Below are positions 54,712 to 64,000 of a stretch of 64,000 nucleotides of DNA, one piece after another. Below the pieces are notes generated by a model. The model saw nothing but the letters and a program-made list of their open reading frames with translations, searched no databases and was not told the origin of the DNA. Made by a program: the position numbers and the translations under genes. The DNA comes from Actinopolymorpha singaporensis (GTDB lineage: Bacteria; Actinomycetota; Actinomycetes; Propionibacteriales; Actinopolymorphaceae). How positions within the stretch are numbered: position 1 is the first letter of the stretch; every line of letters starts with the position of its first letter. The stretch covers positions 3,769,981 to 3,833,980 of the forward strand of contig NZ_LT629732.1 of the NCBI RefSeq assembly GCF_900104745.1, in the 5' to 3' direction.

Positions 54712-55581
54712 ATGGTCGCCTCTGGCATGTCGATTCCCGCAGCACTCGGTCCGCTGCCCGCCGGGTACGCCGGTCTCTACCGGCGGCTGTACCACGTGGT
54801 GGACGCCGACGAACGGATCCGGGCCATGTGGCTGTCAGGGTCGCTGGCCCGTGGGGACGCCGACGCCGGGTCGGACCTGGACGTTCTCCTCGCCGTACGC
54901 GACGACGACTTCGACGCCTTCGCCGGCTCGTGGCGCGACTGGCTGGCGACCGTCACGCCGGCGCTGATCGCCCGGGCGCTGCCGTTCGCCTCCGGCGCCT
55001 TCTACGTCACGACGACGGACTGCCTGCGCCTGGACGTGGTGACCGAACCGGTCTCCAAGCTCGCCGAGACGCCGCACCGCCACCGGCTCGTCGTCCTCGA
55101 CCGCGACGGGCTGGACGCCACGGTGCCCGCACCAGAGCCCGGCCGGGGCCCCGACACCGAGCAGATGGCCCGGCTGGTGGAGGAGTTCTTCCGGCAGCAG
55201 GCCATCTTCCCCGCAATGGTGGCGCGCGGCGACTGGCTGTGCGTGTGTGTCGGCGTGCAGCAGGCCCAGCAGATGCTGTACGAGCTGTTCGTCCAGGCCA
55301 ACCAGCCGCTGCCCCCGATGGGGATCAAGCGGTGGAGCGCGAAGCTCACCCCCGAACAGCGTGCGGTGCTGGAGAGCCTGCCGGCCCCCACTGCGAAACC
55401 GGCCTCGGCGATCACCGCGATGCGGGCGACCGCGCTGGCGTGGCGGTTCGTCGGCCGGCAGACCCTGGCGGCGGCCGGCGTGCCGTGGCCTACGGAGCTG
55501 GACCGCGCTGTCGGTGCGTACGTCGACCGCGAGGTTCCCTCCTTCCTCGAGGAGACGTCGGCACCTGACACCTGTCCCTGA
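54712..55581 (+). CDS. nucleotidyltransferase-domain protein
   Basis: Polymerase-beta-type nucleotidyltransferase fold: WLSGSLARGDADAGSDLDVL holds the GS loop and the two catalytic Asp (SDLD). The remaining 200 residues are helical (VEEFFRQQAIFPAMVARGDW, VQQAQQMLYELFVQANQP). It resembles aminoglycoside-type or MNT-like enzymes, so transfer of AMP to a small molecule is possible. 289 residues; ATG after GCGAGGAGCC. An in-frame start 57 codons upstream lies in the previous gene's end and is rejected. Confidence 0.82.
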   Translation: MVASGMSIPAALGPLPAGYAGLYRRLYHVVDADERIRAMWLSGSLARGDADAGSDLDVLLAVRDDDFDAFAGSWRDWLATVTPALIARALPFASGAFYVTTTDCLRLDVVTEPVSKLAETPHRHRLVVLDRDGLDATVPAPEPGRGPDTEQMARLVEEFFRQQAIFPAMVARGDWLCVCVGVQQAQQMLYELFVQANQPLPPMGIKRWSAKLTPEQRAVLESLPAPTAKPASAITAMRATALAWRFVGRQTLAAAGVPWPTELDRAVGAYVDREVPSFLEETSAPDTCP

Positions 55582-55712
55582 GCGCCGTCGCGCTGAACCT
55601 CGGTGGTGGCCGGCGTGGGAGATCCGGACCGCACGGAAGTGTGGACACTTACGGGTGTCGTAGCCCCCATAAGGCTCCACACTTCAGCGCCTGCGACGTC
55701 TGCGACACGAAC

Positions 55713-55749
55713 GAAGGGCCGGCGCCAGGTCGTCTGGCACCGGCCCTTC
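55713..55749. terminator. two-way terminator between convergent genes
   Basis: GAAGGGCCGGCGCCA and TGGCACCGGCCCTTC form a 15-base stem with one mismatch and a seven-base loop, between the nucleotidyltransferase and pepN stops. Confidence 0.75.
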
Positions 55750-55817
55750 CGCTCGCTCAGTGGCCCCCTTCCTCAACTCCGCAAAGGGTCGGGCCTGCCT
55801 CGAGGCTGGTCGTCAAC

Positions 55818-58373
55818 TCAGGCTTGCGCGTCGCGCTCCTGCGCCCGAAGCCCGCGCTCGATGTCGGCAACGCCCTCCTCGACCAGCCGGCGCACGGCGG
55901 GCACCGGCTGCTTCTCCTCCAGCCAGGCACGCACCCGGTCGACCGTGTCCTGCGTGGCGAGCTGACGCGGGAAGAGGCCGATCAGGACGTACTGCGCCAT
56001 CTCGTTGGCCTTGCGGTCCCAGACCCAGCCGGCCGCGTCGAGGTAGCGGTCGACGTACTCCGCGAGCAGTTCCTCCTGGGCGGGCTGCCAGAAACCGCGG
56101 ATGGTGCGGAACTGCGTCTGGTTGGGTACGTCGTCGCGGTCGACGGCCATCTCCCAGGCGCGGGCCTTTGCCTCCGCCGTGGGCAGCGAGGCCCTGGCGT
56201 GTGCGGCGGCCTCCTGGCCCTTGATGGTGGCGTCGCGTTCGAGTTCGGCGTCGATCCGCTCGTCCCCGATCGCTCCGAGCCGGGCGAGGTTCTGCACCAG
56301 CAGCCAGCGCAGCTCGGCGTCGACGGCCAGGCCGTCCAGGACGACCGCGCCCTCGAGCAGGTCACCGAGGTAACCGGCGTGCTCGGCGATGGCCGCCGAG
56401 GCGAACGAGCGCACGAGCGCGAGCTGGTGGTCGCTGCCGGGCTCGGCGTCCTGGGCCAGGGCGAGCACGCCCGCGGCGAACGCCCGGCGCGCCTCCTCCC
56501 GCCGTTCGGGCGCGGTGTACATCTCCACGGCGGTGGCGGCGGTGCGCAGCAGCAGCTGGACGACGTTGATGTCCGGCTCCTTGCCCACCCCGCTCAGCAC
56601 CAGCGCGAGGTAGTCGCGGGCCGCCAGCTCCGCGTCCCGGGTCATGTCCCACGCGGCGGTCCAGCACAGCGACCGGGGCAGTGAGTCGGTCAGGTCGCCG
56701 ATGTGGTCGACCAGGGTGGAAAGCGACCGGTCGTCCAGCCGGATCTTGGCGTAGGTGAGGTCGTCGTCGTTGAGCAGGATCAGGTCCGGGCGCCGGGCAC
56801 CCACCAGCTGGGGCACCTCGGTGCGTGCGCCCACGACGTCCAGCTCCACCCGGTCGCGGCGGACCAGGCCCTCGTCGGTGCGGTCGTACAGGCCGACGGC
56901 AACCCGGTGCGAGCGCAGCGTGGGCTGCTCGGCGATCGCGGACTGCAGCACCGCGAACGAACCGAACTTCCCCTCGGCGTCCTCGTCGAACTCCGCCCGC
57001 AGGGTGTTGACGCCGGCCGTCTCCAGCCACTCCCGGCTCCACGCGTCCAGGTCGCGGCCGCTGGTCTCCTCCAGCGCCTCGCGCAGGTCGGCGAGCGAGG
57101 CGTTGCGCCATTCGTACGCCTTGAAGTAGTGGCGCAGGCCGGCGAAGAACTCCTCCCGCCCGACCCAGGCCACCAGCTGCTTCAGGACGCTCGCGCCCTT
57201 GGCGTAGGTGATGCCGTCGAAGTTGACCTCGACGTCCTCGAGGTCGCGGATGTCGGCGGAGATCGGGTGGGTCGAGGGGAGCTGGTCCTGGCGGTAGGCC
57301 CAGGTCTTGTCGGTGTTGGCGAACGTCGTCCAGGCATGCGTCCACCGGGTCGACTCGGCCTGGCACAGCACGCTGGCGTACGTCGCGAACGACTCGTTCA
57401 GCCACAGGTCGTCCCACCAGCGCATGGTGACCAGGTCGCCGAACCACATGTGCGCCAGCTCGTGCAGGATCGTCACCGCCCGGGCCTCGTACGACGCGTC
57501 GGTGGTGCGGCTGCGGTAGAGGTACTCGTCCCGGATCGTCACGCAGCCGGCGTTCTCCATCGCGCCCATGTTGTACTCGGGCACGAACAGCTGGTCGTAC
57601 TTCGCGAACGGGTACGGGTAGTCGAACAGCTCCTCGAAGAACGCGAACCCGCGCTTGGTGACGTCGAAGATCTCCTCGGCGTCGAGGTACTCGGCCAGCG
57701 AGGCGCGGCAGTAGACGTCCATCGGGATCTCGGCGTGCGTACCCGCGTAGGTGTCGCGTACCACGTGGTAGGGCCCGGCGACCAGCGCGGTGATGTAGGT
57801 CGAGATCCGCGGCGTCGCGTCGAACCGCCACACCGCCACGCCCTCGCCCGCTGCCTCCGGCTCGGGGGTGGGGGAGTTGGACACCACCCGCCAGGAGCTG
57901 GGCGCGGTGACCGTCAGCGCGAACGTGCCCTTGAGGTCGGGCTGCTCGAACGTGGCGTACATCCGGCGCGCGTCCGGCACCTCGAACTGCGTGTAGAGGT
58001 AGGCCTCGCCGTCCACCGGGTCGAAGAACCGGTGCAGTCCCTCACCGGTGTTCATGTACGCGGCGTCGGCGACCACCCGCAGCTCGTTGTCGGCGGCGAG
58101 GTCGGTCAGCGTGATCCGGGACCCGTCGTAGACCTCGGCGGGATCCAGCGAACGGCCGTTGAGGGTCACCTCGCGGACGGTGGGGGCGATCAGGTCGACG
58201 AACGTGGTCGCGCCGGGCTCGGTGCTGGTGAACCGGAGCACCGTCGTGGACGAGAACGTCCTTGCCTGCTGGTCGGTGGCGGTGGTCAGGTCGAGGTGTA
58301 CGTCGTAACCGTCGACCGACAGGAGACGGGCGCGCTCACGGGCCTCGTCGCGGGTGAGGTTCGTGCCTGGCAT
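55818..58373 (-). CDS. pepN: aminopeptidase N (M1 zinc metallopeptidase)
   Basis: Removes N-terminal residues from peptides in the cytosol. The zinc site HELAH is at residues 304-308 with the third ligand Glu327 (LWLNES); the substrate motif GAMEN is at 270-274. Beta-domain start: DVHLDLTTATDQQARTFSST. ERAP1-like C-terminal helical domain to the end. 851 residues, the usual length. I chose ATG giving MPGTNLTRDE, with GGAAGG nine bases upstream; MADMPGT three codons earlier is an alternative. The long in-frame extension upstream is not coding. Confidence 0.95.
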   Translation of the reverse strand: MPGTNLTRDEARERARLLSVDGYDVHLDLTTATDQQARTFSSTTVLRFTSTEPGATTFVDLIAPTVREVTLNGRSLDPAEVYDGSRITLTDLAADNELRVVADAAYMNTGEGLHRFFDPVDGEAYLYTQFEVPDARRMYATFEQPDLKGTFALTVTAPSSWRVVSNSPTPEPEAAGEGVAVWRFDATPRISTYITALVAGPYHVVRDTYAGTHAEIPMDVYCRASLAEYLDAEEIFDVTKRGFAFFEELFDYPYPFAKYDQLFVPEYNMGAMENAGCVTIRDEYLYRSRTTDASYEARAVTILHELAHMWFGDLVTMRWWDDLWLNESFATYASVLCQAESTRWTHAWTTFANTDKTWAYRQDQLPSTHPISADIRDLEDVEVNFDGITYAKGASVLKQLVAWVGREEFFAGLRHYFKAYEWRNASLADLREALEETSGRDLDAWSREWLETAGVNTLRAEFDEDAEGKFGSFAVLQSAIAEQPTLRSHRVAVGLYDRTDEGLVRRDRVELDVVGARTEVPQLVGARRPDLILLNDDDLTYAKIRLDDRSLSTLVDHIGDLTDSLPRSLCWTAAWDMTRDAELAARDYLALVLSGVGKEPDINVVQLLLRTAATAVEMYTAPERREEARRAFAAGVLALAQDAEPGSDHQLALVRSFASAAIAEHAGYLGDLLEGAVVLDGLAVDAELRWLLVQNLARLGAIGDERIDAELERDATIKGQEAAAHARASLPTAEAKARAWEMAVDRDDVPNQTQFRTIRGFWQPAQEELLAEYVDRYLDAAGWVWDRKANEMAQYVLIGLFPRQLATQDTVDRVRAWLEEKQPVPAVRRLVEEGVADIERGLRAQERDAQA

Positions 58374-58580
58374 GTCGGCCATCCTTCCACGCGACTCCCG
58401 GAGGCGGCGACCGAGATCGGGCACTCGCCGTCGCGGAGGCAGTGATCGGGAATGCCGCCGCGGTCCGGCCGGTTGCCCTCGTTTGGGGCGATCTTCGCCG
58501 TGAGCGGCGCGACGCCGCGACCGGCCGAACGCCGTGAGCGGCGCAACGCCGTGAGCGACAGAACACGAGGAGGAGTACGC

Positions 58581-59210
58581 ATGGCCGAGCAGCGCGAGAC
58601 CGCTGACTTCTGGTTCGACCCGATCTGTCCGTGGGCGTGGATCACGTCGCGCTGGATGCTGGAGGTCGAGCAGGTACGGCCGGTGCGGACGCGCTGGCAC
58701 GTCATGAGCCTGGCCGTCCTGAACTCCGGGCGGGACCTGTCGGAGGACTACAAGAAGTCCATGGACACCTCCTGGGGGCCGGTGCGGATCGCGATCGCGG
58801 CGGCGCAGCGGGCCGAGCAGGAGGGCAACGAACCCAGCGAGGTGCTCGGCAGGCTCTACACCGAACTCGGCACCCGCTTCCACCACGAGAAGAAGCCGCG
58901 CGAGCGCGCGACGTACGAGGAGGCGCTGGCGGCCGCCGGACTTCCGGCCGACCTGGTCGAGGCCGCCGAGTCGACCGACTACGACGAGGCGCTGCGCAAG
59001 AGCCACGCCGAGGGCATGGACCAGGTGGGGTACGAGGTCGGTACGCCGGTGATCAGCGTGGCCGGCTCGGCGTTCTTCGGCCCGGTCGTCTCGCCGATTC
59101 CGCGCGGTGAGGCCGCCGGCCGGCTCTGGGACGGCGTTCGCCTGGTCGCCGGGACCGACGGGTTCTTCGAGCTGAAGCGCAGCCGCACCCGGGGGCCGGT
59201 CTTCGACTGA
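58581..59210 (+). CDS. DsbA-family protein, mycothiol-dependent nitroreductase (Rv2466c-like)
   Basis: Thioredoxin-fold oxidoreductase. The active-site motif [19 protein letters not shown] has a single Cys (Cys16, CPWA), unlike the CXXC pair of classical members, so a monothiol mechanism with mycothiol is likely. The cis-Pro region is VGTPVISV, near residue 155. 209 residues. GAGGAGGAGTACGC precedes the ATG. The leader (about 58485-58555) has repeats of CGCCGTGAGCGGCGC. Divergent from pepN. Confidence 0.85.
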   Translation: MAEQRETADFWFDPICPWAWITSRWMLEVEQVRPVRTRWHVMSLAVLNSGRDLSEDYKKSMDTSWGPVRIAIAAAQRAEQEGNEPSEVLGRLYTELGTRFHHEKKPRERATYEEALAAAGLPADLVEAAESTDYDEALRKSHAEGMDQVGYEVGTPVISVAGSAFFGPVVSPIPRGEAAGRLWDGVRLVAGTDGFFELKRSRTRGPVFD

Positions 59211-59671
59211 GCTCCACCGAGCTGGAGTTGGCTCGACCGAATTACGCTGAGTTTGTTGGAGCCTCCCGGGGCCCTGGGCGTCCGAGCGCATGCCAGGGCC
59301 CCGGGAGCGTTGTGCCGGGGCAGAAGTTTCACCCTCAGGTCGACCTTCAGGTCCGTGACGGAATCCACACCCGCCGACCGGACAGGGCGTACCGGGCAGG
59401 GGGCGTACCGGGCAGGCCGAGGCCGAGGGCGACACTCCGGATCCTCCGGGCGCGCCGGCCCGCCGGGGGCGGTTCCGCGGCGCGACGCGCGCATGGCACT
59501 CCTCCTGGTACCAGCCCCTGGGGGTGGTACCGGCTTCGGTAAGCCGGGATGGGGAAGAGATCGACTGCCTACGCCGACGAAGATTTCACGGCTACGTCAC
59601 TCTACGAGGTCGAAACGCCGAAAAAGATACGCAGCGTGACCGAAATGTGTCCAGGGGTTGGCCTGGGAGCA
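59211..59671. other. intergenic, with a terminator and a second inverted repeat
   Basis: After the terminator, GGTACCA (59507-59513) and TGGTACC (59525-59531) form a seven-base stem around an 11-base loop. No gene is recognised; a plus-strand frame from 59549 runs antisense into the MFS gene. Confidence 0.5.
59263..59307. terminator. strong hairpin after the DsbA-like gene
   Basis: CTCCCGGGGCCCTGG and CCAGGGCCCCGGGAG form a 15-base perfect stem around a 15-base loop, 52 bp past the stop. Confidence 0.75.
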
Positions 59672-60934
59672 TCAGCCCTGGTTGGCGGGCTCGGCGGGCT
59701 CGGCCGCCAGGGGCTCGGCCGAGCCGTCGCCACGGACGCGCAGCGACCGCTGGACCAGTCCGATGACCGCCGCGACCAGGGCCGTCACCGCCACCGTGCT
59801 CAACGCCGTCCGTAGGCCCACCTGGTCGGCGAGGAACCCGATCAGCGGCGGCCCGGCCAGCATCCCGGTGTTGCCGATGGTGGAGGCCAGGCCGACGCCG
59901 CGGGGGCCGCCGATCGCGCCGGCCCGGGCGATCGCCACCGGGAACATGTTCGCCAGGCCCAGCCCGACCGCCAACAGCCCGGCGAAGGCCACCGCGAGGG
60001 TGCCCGCCCATGCGGTGACGAGGACGCCGGCGGCGGCGAGCACCGCTCCGCCGCTGAGTACCCAGGTCTCACCGAGCCGCTCGATCAGCCGGCCGCCGGT
60101 CAGCCGCCCGGTCGCGATCGCCACCGAGTAGACGCCGAAGCCGTACGCCGCCACCCCGGCCGCCGCGCCGAGGTCCTCCCGCAGGTGGAGCGCCACCCAG
60201 TCGCCGATGGCTCCCTCGCCGTAGGCCGTGCACAACGCGACCACGCCGAGCAGCACGACGGCGAGGCTGATCGGCGTACGCGCGGCCCGTCGTACCGGCT
60301 CGTGCTCCTTCGCGGCCGCCGCGGCCGTGCCCTCGGAGCGAACGGGCCGGTCGGCGCCGGTGAGCAGCATCGGCCGGGCGAACCCGACCGCGACCAGGAC
60401 ACCGGCCACCGCGACCACCGCGAAGTGCTCGACGGCGGTGAGGTGCGCGGCGAGCAGGCCGCCGATCACCGCGCCGACCAGCCCGCCGACGCTCCACAGG
60501 CCGTGCATCGGCGACATGATCGCCCGGCCGGACGTCGACTCGATCTCCACCGCAGCGCTGTTGAGCGCGACCAGCAGCACGCCGTAGATCGCACCGAACA
60601 CGAACAGGATGGCGCCGAGGGCGACCACCGAACGCGCCAGCGCGGGCGTGACCAGCCCGGCGCACACCAGCGGAAACGACGCGACGAGCACCGTGCGGGT
60701 GCCCAGGCGTTCGCAGAGCCCGCCCGCGAAGTACATCGACGCCGCCGAGCTCACCGTCATGCACAACAGGGCCAGCCCGAGCGCCGTGGCCGACGCCCCG
60801 ACCTGGTTCTTGATCTCGGGGATGCGGACGATCCAACTGGCGAACAGCACGCCGTCGGCGGCGAAGAACACCGTCAACGGGTACAGCCGGGTGACCGGGT
60901 GGCGGCCTCCGGTCAGGAGCTGGCGGGGTGACAC
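59672..60934 (-). CDS. MFS transporter, paralogue of the one flanking GH20
   Basis: 12-helix major facilitator, 420 residues. It starts SPRQLLTGGRHPVTRLYPLT before helix 1 (VFFAADGVLFASWIVRIPEI); the loop KNQVGASATALGLALLC and CERLGTRTVLVASFPL are typical of the sugar/YbjJ-like branch. It shares these with the transporter at the window edge, so the two are duplicates around GH20. A Glu/Arg-rich loop (KEHEPVRRAART) joins the halves. Likely imports the hexosaminidase product or exports a related sugar; not provable here. Confidence 0.88.
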   Translation of the reverse strand: MSPRQLLTGGRHPVTRLYPLTVFFAADGVLFASWIVRIPEIKNQVGASATALGLALLCMTVSSAASMYFAGGLCERLGTRTVLVASFPLVCAGLVTPALARSVVALGAILFVFGAIYGVLLVALNSAAVEIESTSGRAIMSPMHGLWSVGGLVGAVIGGLLAAHLTAVEHFAVVAVAGVLVAVGFARPMLLTGADRPVRSEGTAAAAAKEHEPVRRAARTPISLAVVLLGVVALCTAYGEGAIGDWVALHLREDLGAAAGVAAYGFGVYSVAIATGRLTGGRLIERLGETWVLSGGAVLAAAGVLVTAWAGTLAVAFAGLLAVGLGLANMFPVAIARAGAIGGPRGVGLASTIGNTGMLAGPPLIGFLADQVGLRTALSTVAVTALVAAVIGLVQRSLRVRGDGSAEPLAAEPAEPANQG

Positions 60935-61006
60935 GGGTGGGACTCCTCGGGGTGGTGCGATCGGGGCGTACGGGTTGTCCGCGCCCGGGTGGTGCGGTCT
61001 GGTCGA

Positions 61007-62689
61007 TCAGGTGGAGGCGGTGCCCACGTCGCCGTGCTCGGAGATCCGCTCGTGCAGCTCGATCTCGGCGCCCATCGTCGAACCGGACTGGCGGCGCCGG
61101 TCACCGGTGCCGCCGCCCTGCCACGGGTGCGGGCCGGCCGCCGGGCGGTACTCGACCCCGGCCGCGGCCAGCCGGCCCAGGTGCGCGGCAAGCGCCCCGG
61201 TGCCGTCGGCGCCGCCGGAGTCGGCTCCGGCCGCGGTCGACGGCCGGCCGTTCCACGCCACGTCGGCGAGCACGCCAGCCCGCGGGAACATCATGTAGTC
61301 CAGGTGCCGCTCGGAGGCGATGTACTCCGTCCACGCCTGGAACTGCAGCCCCAGGACCCGCGAACGCTCCGCGGGCGACCAGGCCGCGGGCACCGGCTCG
61401 AACGCCGCCACCTCGGGCAACGTGATCGGCCCGCCCTGCGCCATCGGCTCCTCCGGCAGGTCGGACTGGTCGTAGTTGAGGTACGTCGGGTAGACCGGAG
61501 TACGCACCACGTCGTAGCCCGCGCGCGCAGCCCTGCGGGCCACCGAGTCGCCGCGCCAGGCCATCACGATCGAGTCGTCCAGCAGCCCGCCGGTGACGAA
61601 CGCCTCGTCCCACACCACCATCCGGGCGGCCCGCCGTTTCAGGTGCGAGCCGAGCGCGCGCAGGAAGTGGCCGTGCAGGTCGATCGGCGCGGCCAGGCCG
61701 AGTTCCTTCTGGTACGCCGAGATCTCCGGGTCGCTCGCCCAGTCGGTGATCACGCACTCGTCCCCGCCGAGGTGGACGTATGGCGTGGGTACCGCGTCCA
61801 GCAGCTCGTCCAGCAGTTCGCCGATGAACTCCACTGTCGCCGGCAGCGGCTTCACCACCCCGGCGGAGATGCCCCAGCCGGTGAGTACGCGGTGTTCGCC
61901 GACGCCCAGCTCGGGCCGGGCCGCGAGCAGTGCCGAGGAGTGGCCGGGCAGGTCGATCTCGGGGACCAGCGTGATGCCGCGTTCCTGGGCGTACGCGTGG
62001 ATCTCGGCGAGGTCGTCGAGGGTGTAGTAGCCGCCGTGCGGCGTACCGTCGTGGCGTCCGGCCTTCCGGTCCCGGCTGAGCTGGGTGGCCGGGCGGTGGC
62101 TGCCGACCCGGTGCACCTCGGGATGCCGGCGGCTCTCGATCCGCCACCCCTGGTCGTCGGTCAGGTGAAGATGCAGCCGGTTGTAGCGGTGCATGGCGAG
62201 CAGGTCGACGTACCGCAGCAGGGTGCGCTTGGGGAAGAAGTGCCGGGCCACGTCGAGCATCGCGCCGCGCCAGGTCAGCGCGGGCGCGTCGGTCACCTCG
62301 CCGCACGCGACCACCCAGTGGGTTCCGGCGCGCGGCGCCGCCCGCCAGGTGTCGTCGGGAAGGAGCTGTCGCAGCGTGTGGATGGCGTTGACCAGCCCGT
62401 CGACGGTGGCGACGACGATGTCGACGCCCCGCTCGTGGACGCGCAGCCGGTAGCTCTCCGCGGTGCCCGAGGTGGGCTCCAGGTGGATGGTCACCGCCCC
62501 GGCCGGCCCGGCCTGGGCGACGGTGGGCAGCGGCAGCCGCAGCGAGGTGAGAAGCTCGCGGACCACCTGTGACATGCCCTCCGCGCCCGGTGTCTCCACC
62601 ACCCCGGTGCCGGCGGTGAGCTCGTACGTGCCGTTGACGGCGGTCGCCGAGCCGGGCCGGGGGAGCAGGGTCTGGTAGCGGTCGGTCAC
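61007..62689 (-). CDS. beta-N-acetylhexosaminidase (GH20)
   Basis: Cleaves terminal GlcNAc or GalNAc from chito-oligosaccharides or glycoproteins by substrate-assisted catalysis. GH20b domain (residues ~20-135), then the barrel: RGAMLDVARHFFPKRTLLRY, HLHLTDDQGWRIES, PEIDLPGHSSA and the catalytic pair Asp310-Glu311 in HLGGDECVITDW. No signal peptide, so the substrate must be imported. GTG start overlapping the upstream MFS stop by four bases. A His/Gly-rich C-terminus (AAGPHPWQGGGTG) is unusual. Confidence 0.93.
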   Translation of the reverse strand: MTDRYQTLLPRPGSATAVNGTYELTAGTGVVETPGAEGMSQVVRELLTSLRLPLPTVAQAGPAGAVTIHLEPTSGTAESYRLRVHERGVDIVVATVDGLVNAIHTLRQLLPDDTWRAAPRAGTHWVVACGEVTDAPALTWRGAMLDVARHFFPKRTLLRYVDLLAMHRYNRLHLHLTDDQGWRIESRRHPEVHRVGSHRPATQLSRDRKAGRHDGTPHGGYYTLDDLAEIHAYAQERGITLVPEIDLPGHSSALLAARPELGVGEHRVLTGWGISAGVVKPLPATVEFIGELLDELLDAVPTPYVHLGGDECVITDWASDPEISAYQKELGLAAPIDLHGHFLRALGSHLKRRAARMVVWDEAFVTGGLLDDSIVMAWRGDSVARRAARAGYDVVRTPVYPTYLNYDQSDLPEEPMAQGGPITLPEVAAFEPVPAAWSPAERSRVLGLQFQAWTEYIASERHLDYMMFPRAGVLADVAWNGRPSTAAGADSGGADGTGALAAHLGRLAAAGVEYRPAAGPHPWQGGGTGDRRRQSGSTMGAEIELHERISEHGDVGTAST

Positions 62690-63999
62690 GGCTTGCTCCG
62701 TTCGTTCGACTCGGCGGACGTGGTGGATGCGGCGGACGTGGTCGGCGTTCTGGGGCGGGTCCAGCCGCGCAGGGCGAACGCCACGCCGGCGGCCAGGACG
62801 GCGAGTACGGCGACGGTGGACAGCGCCAGCGGCAGCCCGCGCCGGTCGGCGACGAACCCGATCAGCGGCCCCTGGCTGAGAATTCCGACGCTCGCCGACA
62901 TCGAGATCCGGCTCACCCCGCGCGGCCCGCCGAGCGCGCCGGCCCGGCTGATGCAGACCGGGTAGACGTTGGCCAGGCCCAGGCCGAGGACGACGTAACC
63001 GGCGAACGCCACCGGCAGGCCGCCACCGGGCAGGTGCCCCGCCCAGCTCGCGACGAGGACGCCGACCGCCGCGAGCGCGAACCCGCCGGACAGGACCGCC
63101 GTCTCACCGAGCCGCCGGATCAGCCGGGAGCCGAGGAACCGGCCGCCGGCGATGGCGCAGGCGTAGGTGGCGTAGCCGTACCCCGCGACCGCGGCGGTGG
63201 CGCCGAGGTCCTGTCGCAGGTGGAGGGCGGCCCAGTTGTTCGAGGCGTACTCGCCGAACGCCGTACAGGCCGCGACCAGCCCGAACGCGAGGACGATCCA
63301 CCGGACGCGGCGCCAGGCGTTGGCCCGGTCGGCCTCGGCGGCTCTCTCCGCGCCGGCGGTGCCGGCGGCGGTGCCGGCGGCGGAGGTCCCGGCCGCCGCG
63401 GTCCTCGCCGTCGCCCGCCCGGACCGCAGCAGGCTGGGACCGGCCAGCCCGGTCACCACCAGGCCGAGGAGCGCGGTCAGGCCGAGGTGCACCACCGGGC
63501 TGAGATGGTCGGCGAGCAGGCCGCCGAGCGCGGCGCCGACGAGTCCGCCGACGCTGAAGATTCCGTGCAGGGTGGGCATCAGCGGGTTGCCGCTGGCGGT
63601 GGCGATCTCCACCGCGGTGCTGTTGAGCGCGATGTTGAACGTGCTCTGCGCCATGCCGAAGAACGCCAGGGCCGCGCCGAGCGCGCGGACCGAACCGGCC
63701 AGGCCGGGCAGTACGAGGATCGCGCACAGGGCGAAACCGGCGATCACCAGGACGCGGCGGGTGCCGAAGCGTTCGCAGAGCCGGGCGGCAACGGTGAGGG
63801 CGGCCAGGCTGCCGAGCGAACCACACAGCAGCGCCAGCCCCAGGTCACCGGCCGACGCGCCCACCTGCGCCTTCACGTCCGGGACGCGGACCAGCCAGTT
63901 GGCCGGGACGAAGCCGACCAGCGCGAAGAACACCGCCAGCGACACAGGATGACGGGTCCTCGGCGGGGGACCGGAGGACGCGGCGGCCGGGTCCTGCAC
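62686..63999 (-). CDS. MFS transporter, possibly cut at the window edge
   Basis: 12 helices. Helix 1 region is HPVSLAVFFALVGFVPANWL with RVPDVKAQVGASAGDLGLAL and CERFGTRRVLVIAGFAL, collinear with its paralogue at 59672-60934. The central loop has an Ala/Gly/Thr repeat (AAAGTSAAGTAAGTAGAERA). The first visible GTG is at the very edge of the window, so the true start may be a few codons outside. Translationally coupled to GH20. Confidence 0.85.
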   Translation of the reverse strand: MQDPAAASSGPPPRTRHPVSLAVFFALVGFVPANWLVRVPDVKAQVGASAGDLGLALLCGSLGSLAALTVAARLCERFGTRRVLVIAGFALCAILVLPGLAGSVRALGAALAFFGMAQSTFNIALNSTAVEIATASGNPLMPTLHGIFSVGGLVGAALGGLLADHLSPVVHLGLTALLGLVVTGLAGPSLLRSGRATARTAAAGTSAAGTAAGTAGAERAAEADRANAWRRVRWIVLAFGLVAACTAFGEYASNNWAALHLRQDLGATAAVAGYGYATYACAIAGGRFLGSRLIRRLGETAVLSGGFALAAVGVLVASWAGHLPGGGLPVAFAGYVVLGLGLANVYPVCISRAGALGGPRGVSRISMSASVGILSQGPLIGFVADRRGLPLALSTVAVLAVLAAGVAFALRGWTRPRTPTTSAASTTSAESNERSKP

Positions 64000-64000
64000 G

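Overview
The window is high-GC DNA from a Gram-positive actinomycete. The evidence is the family content (DUF5130, DUF5994, DUF7144, DUF1707/LiaF, a mycothiol-dependent nitroreductase relative, a GAF-ANTAR regulator, a group 2 truncated haemoglobin, and GH95/GH20/GH13/GH15 glycosidases), the frequent GTG starts and the many 1-8 nt gene overlaps. A soil actinobacterium of the Propionibacteriales/Streptosporangiales type is my inference. The genus cannot be read from this sequence.

The window has two halves of different character, separated by a tRNA-Arg(UCU) gene at 33944-34016. The left half (1-33.9 kb) is accessory DNA in decay. It holds intact single genes: nicotinate phosphoribosyltransferase, isoaspartyl methyltransferase, nitroreductase, GNAT, a peptide-type binding protein, GH15, two MFS exporters, membrane proteins, an AraC regulator, a RibD-like reductase and a methyltransferase. 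Among these are at least ten broken genes. They are a LacI-type gene fused to a universal-stress fragment and cut short by an amber codon; a CBS gene with an in-frame amber; CapA, PTP, Nudix, DUF1269, PLDc_N/SHOCT, ANTAR and VOC genes with frameshifts; DAG-kinase and PAP2 fragments; an IS3 remnant; and an IS5 copy with a shifted transposase. Much of the set (USP, CBS, pncB, CapA, nitroreductase and small stress proteins) recalls the mycobacterial DosR dormancy regulon.

The right end of this accessory zone is a genomic island of about 10.2 kb. Its boundary is a perfect 66-bp direct repeat (23629-23694 and 33920-33985) carrying the 3' part of the tRNA-Arg up to the anticodon loop, which is the signature of site-specific integration. 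The similarity extends imperfectly to about 143 bp, so a second, related element probably lies to the left.

The right half (34.2-64 kb) is dense and shows no frameshifts. In order it holds an SSB paralogue, EttA behind a nested hairpin leader, a divergent MarR/YceI pair with two palindromes, a thioesterase, a DUF1707/LiaF-like protein, a sugar-type oxidoreductase with a LacI-like palindrome upstream, GH95 and GH13 enzymes, and a complete peptide/oligosaccharide ABC importer. The importer consists of a membrane-anchored binding protein, two permeases and two ATPases, with a truncated haemoglobin translationally coupled at its 3' end. Then come OsmC, MscS, a membrane protein with DUF5130, a nucleotidyltransferase, aminopeptidase N, a DsbA-like protein, and a GH20 hexosaminidase placed between two paralogous MFS transporters. 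The theme is glycan and peptide scavenging plus redox and stress housekeeping.
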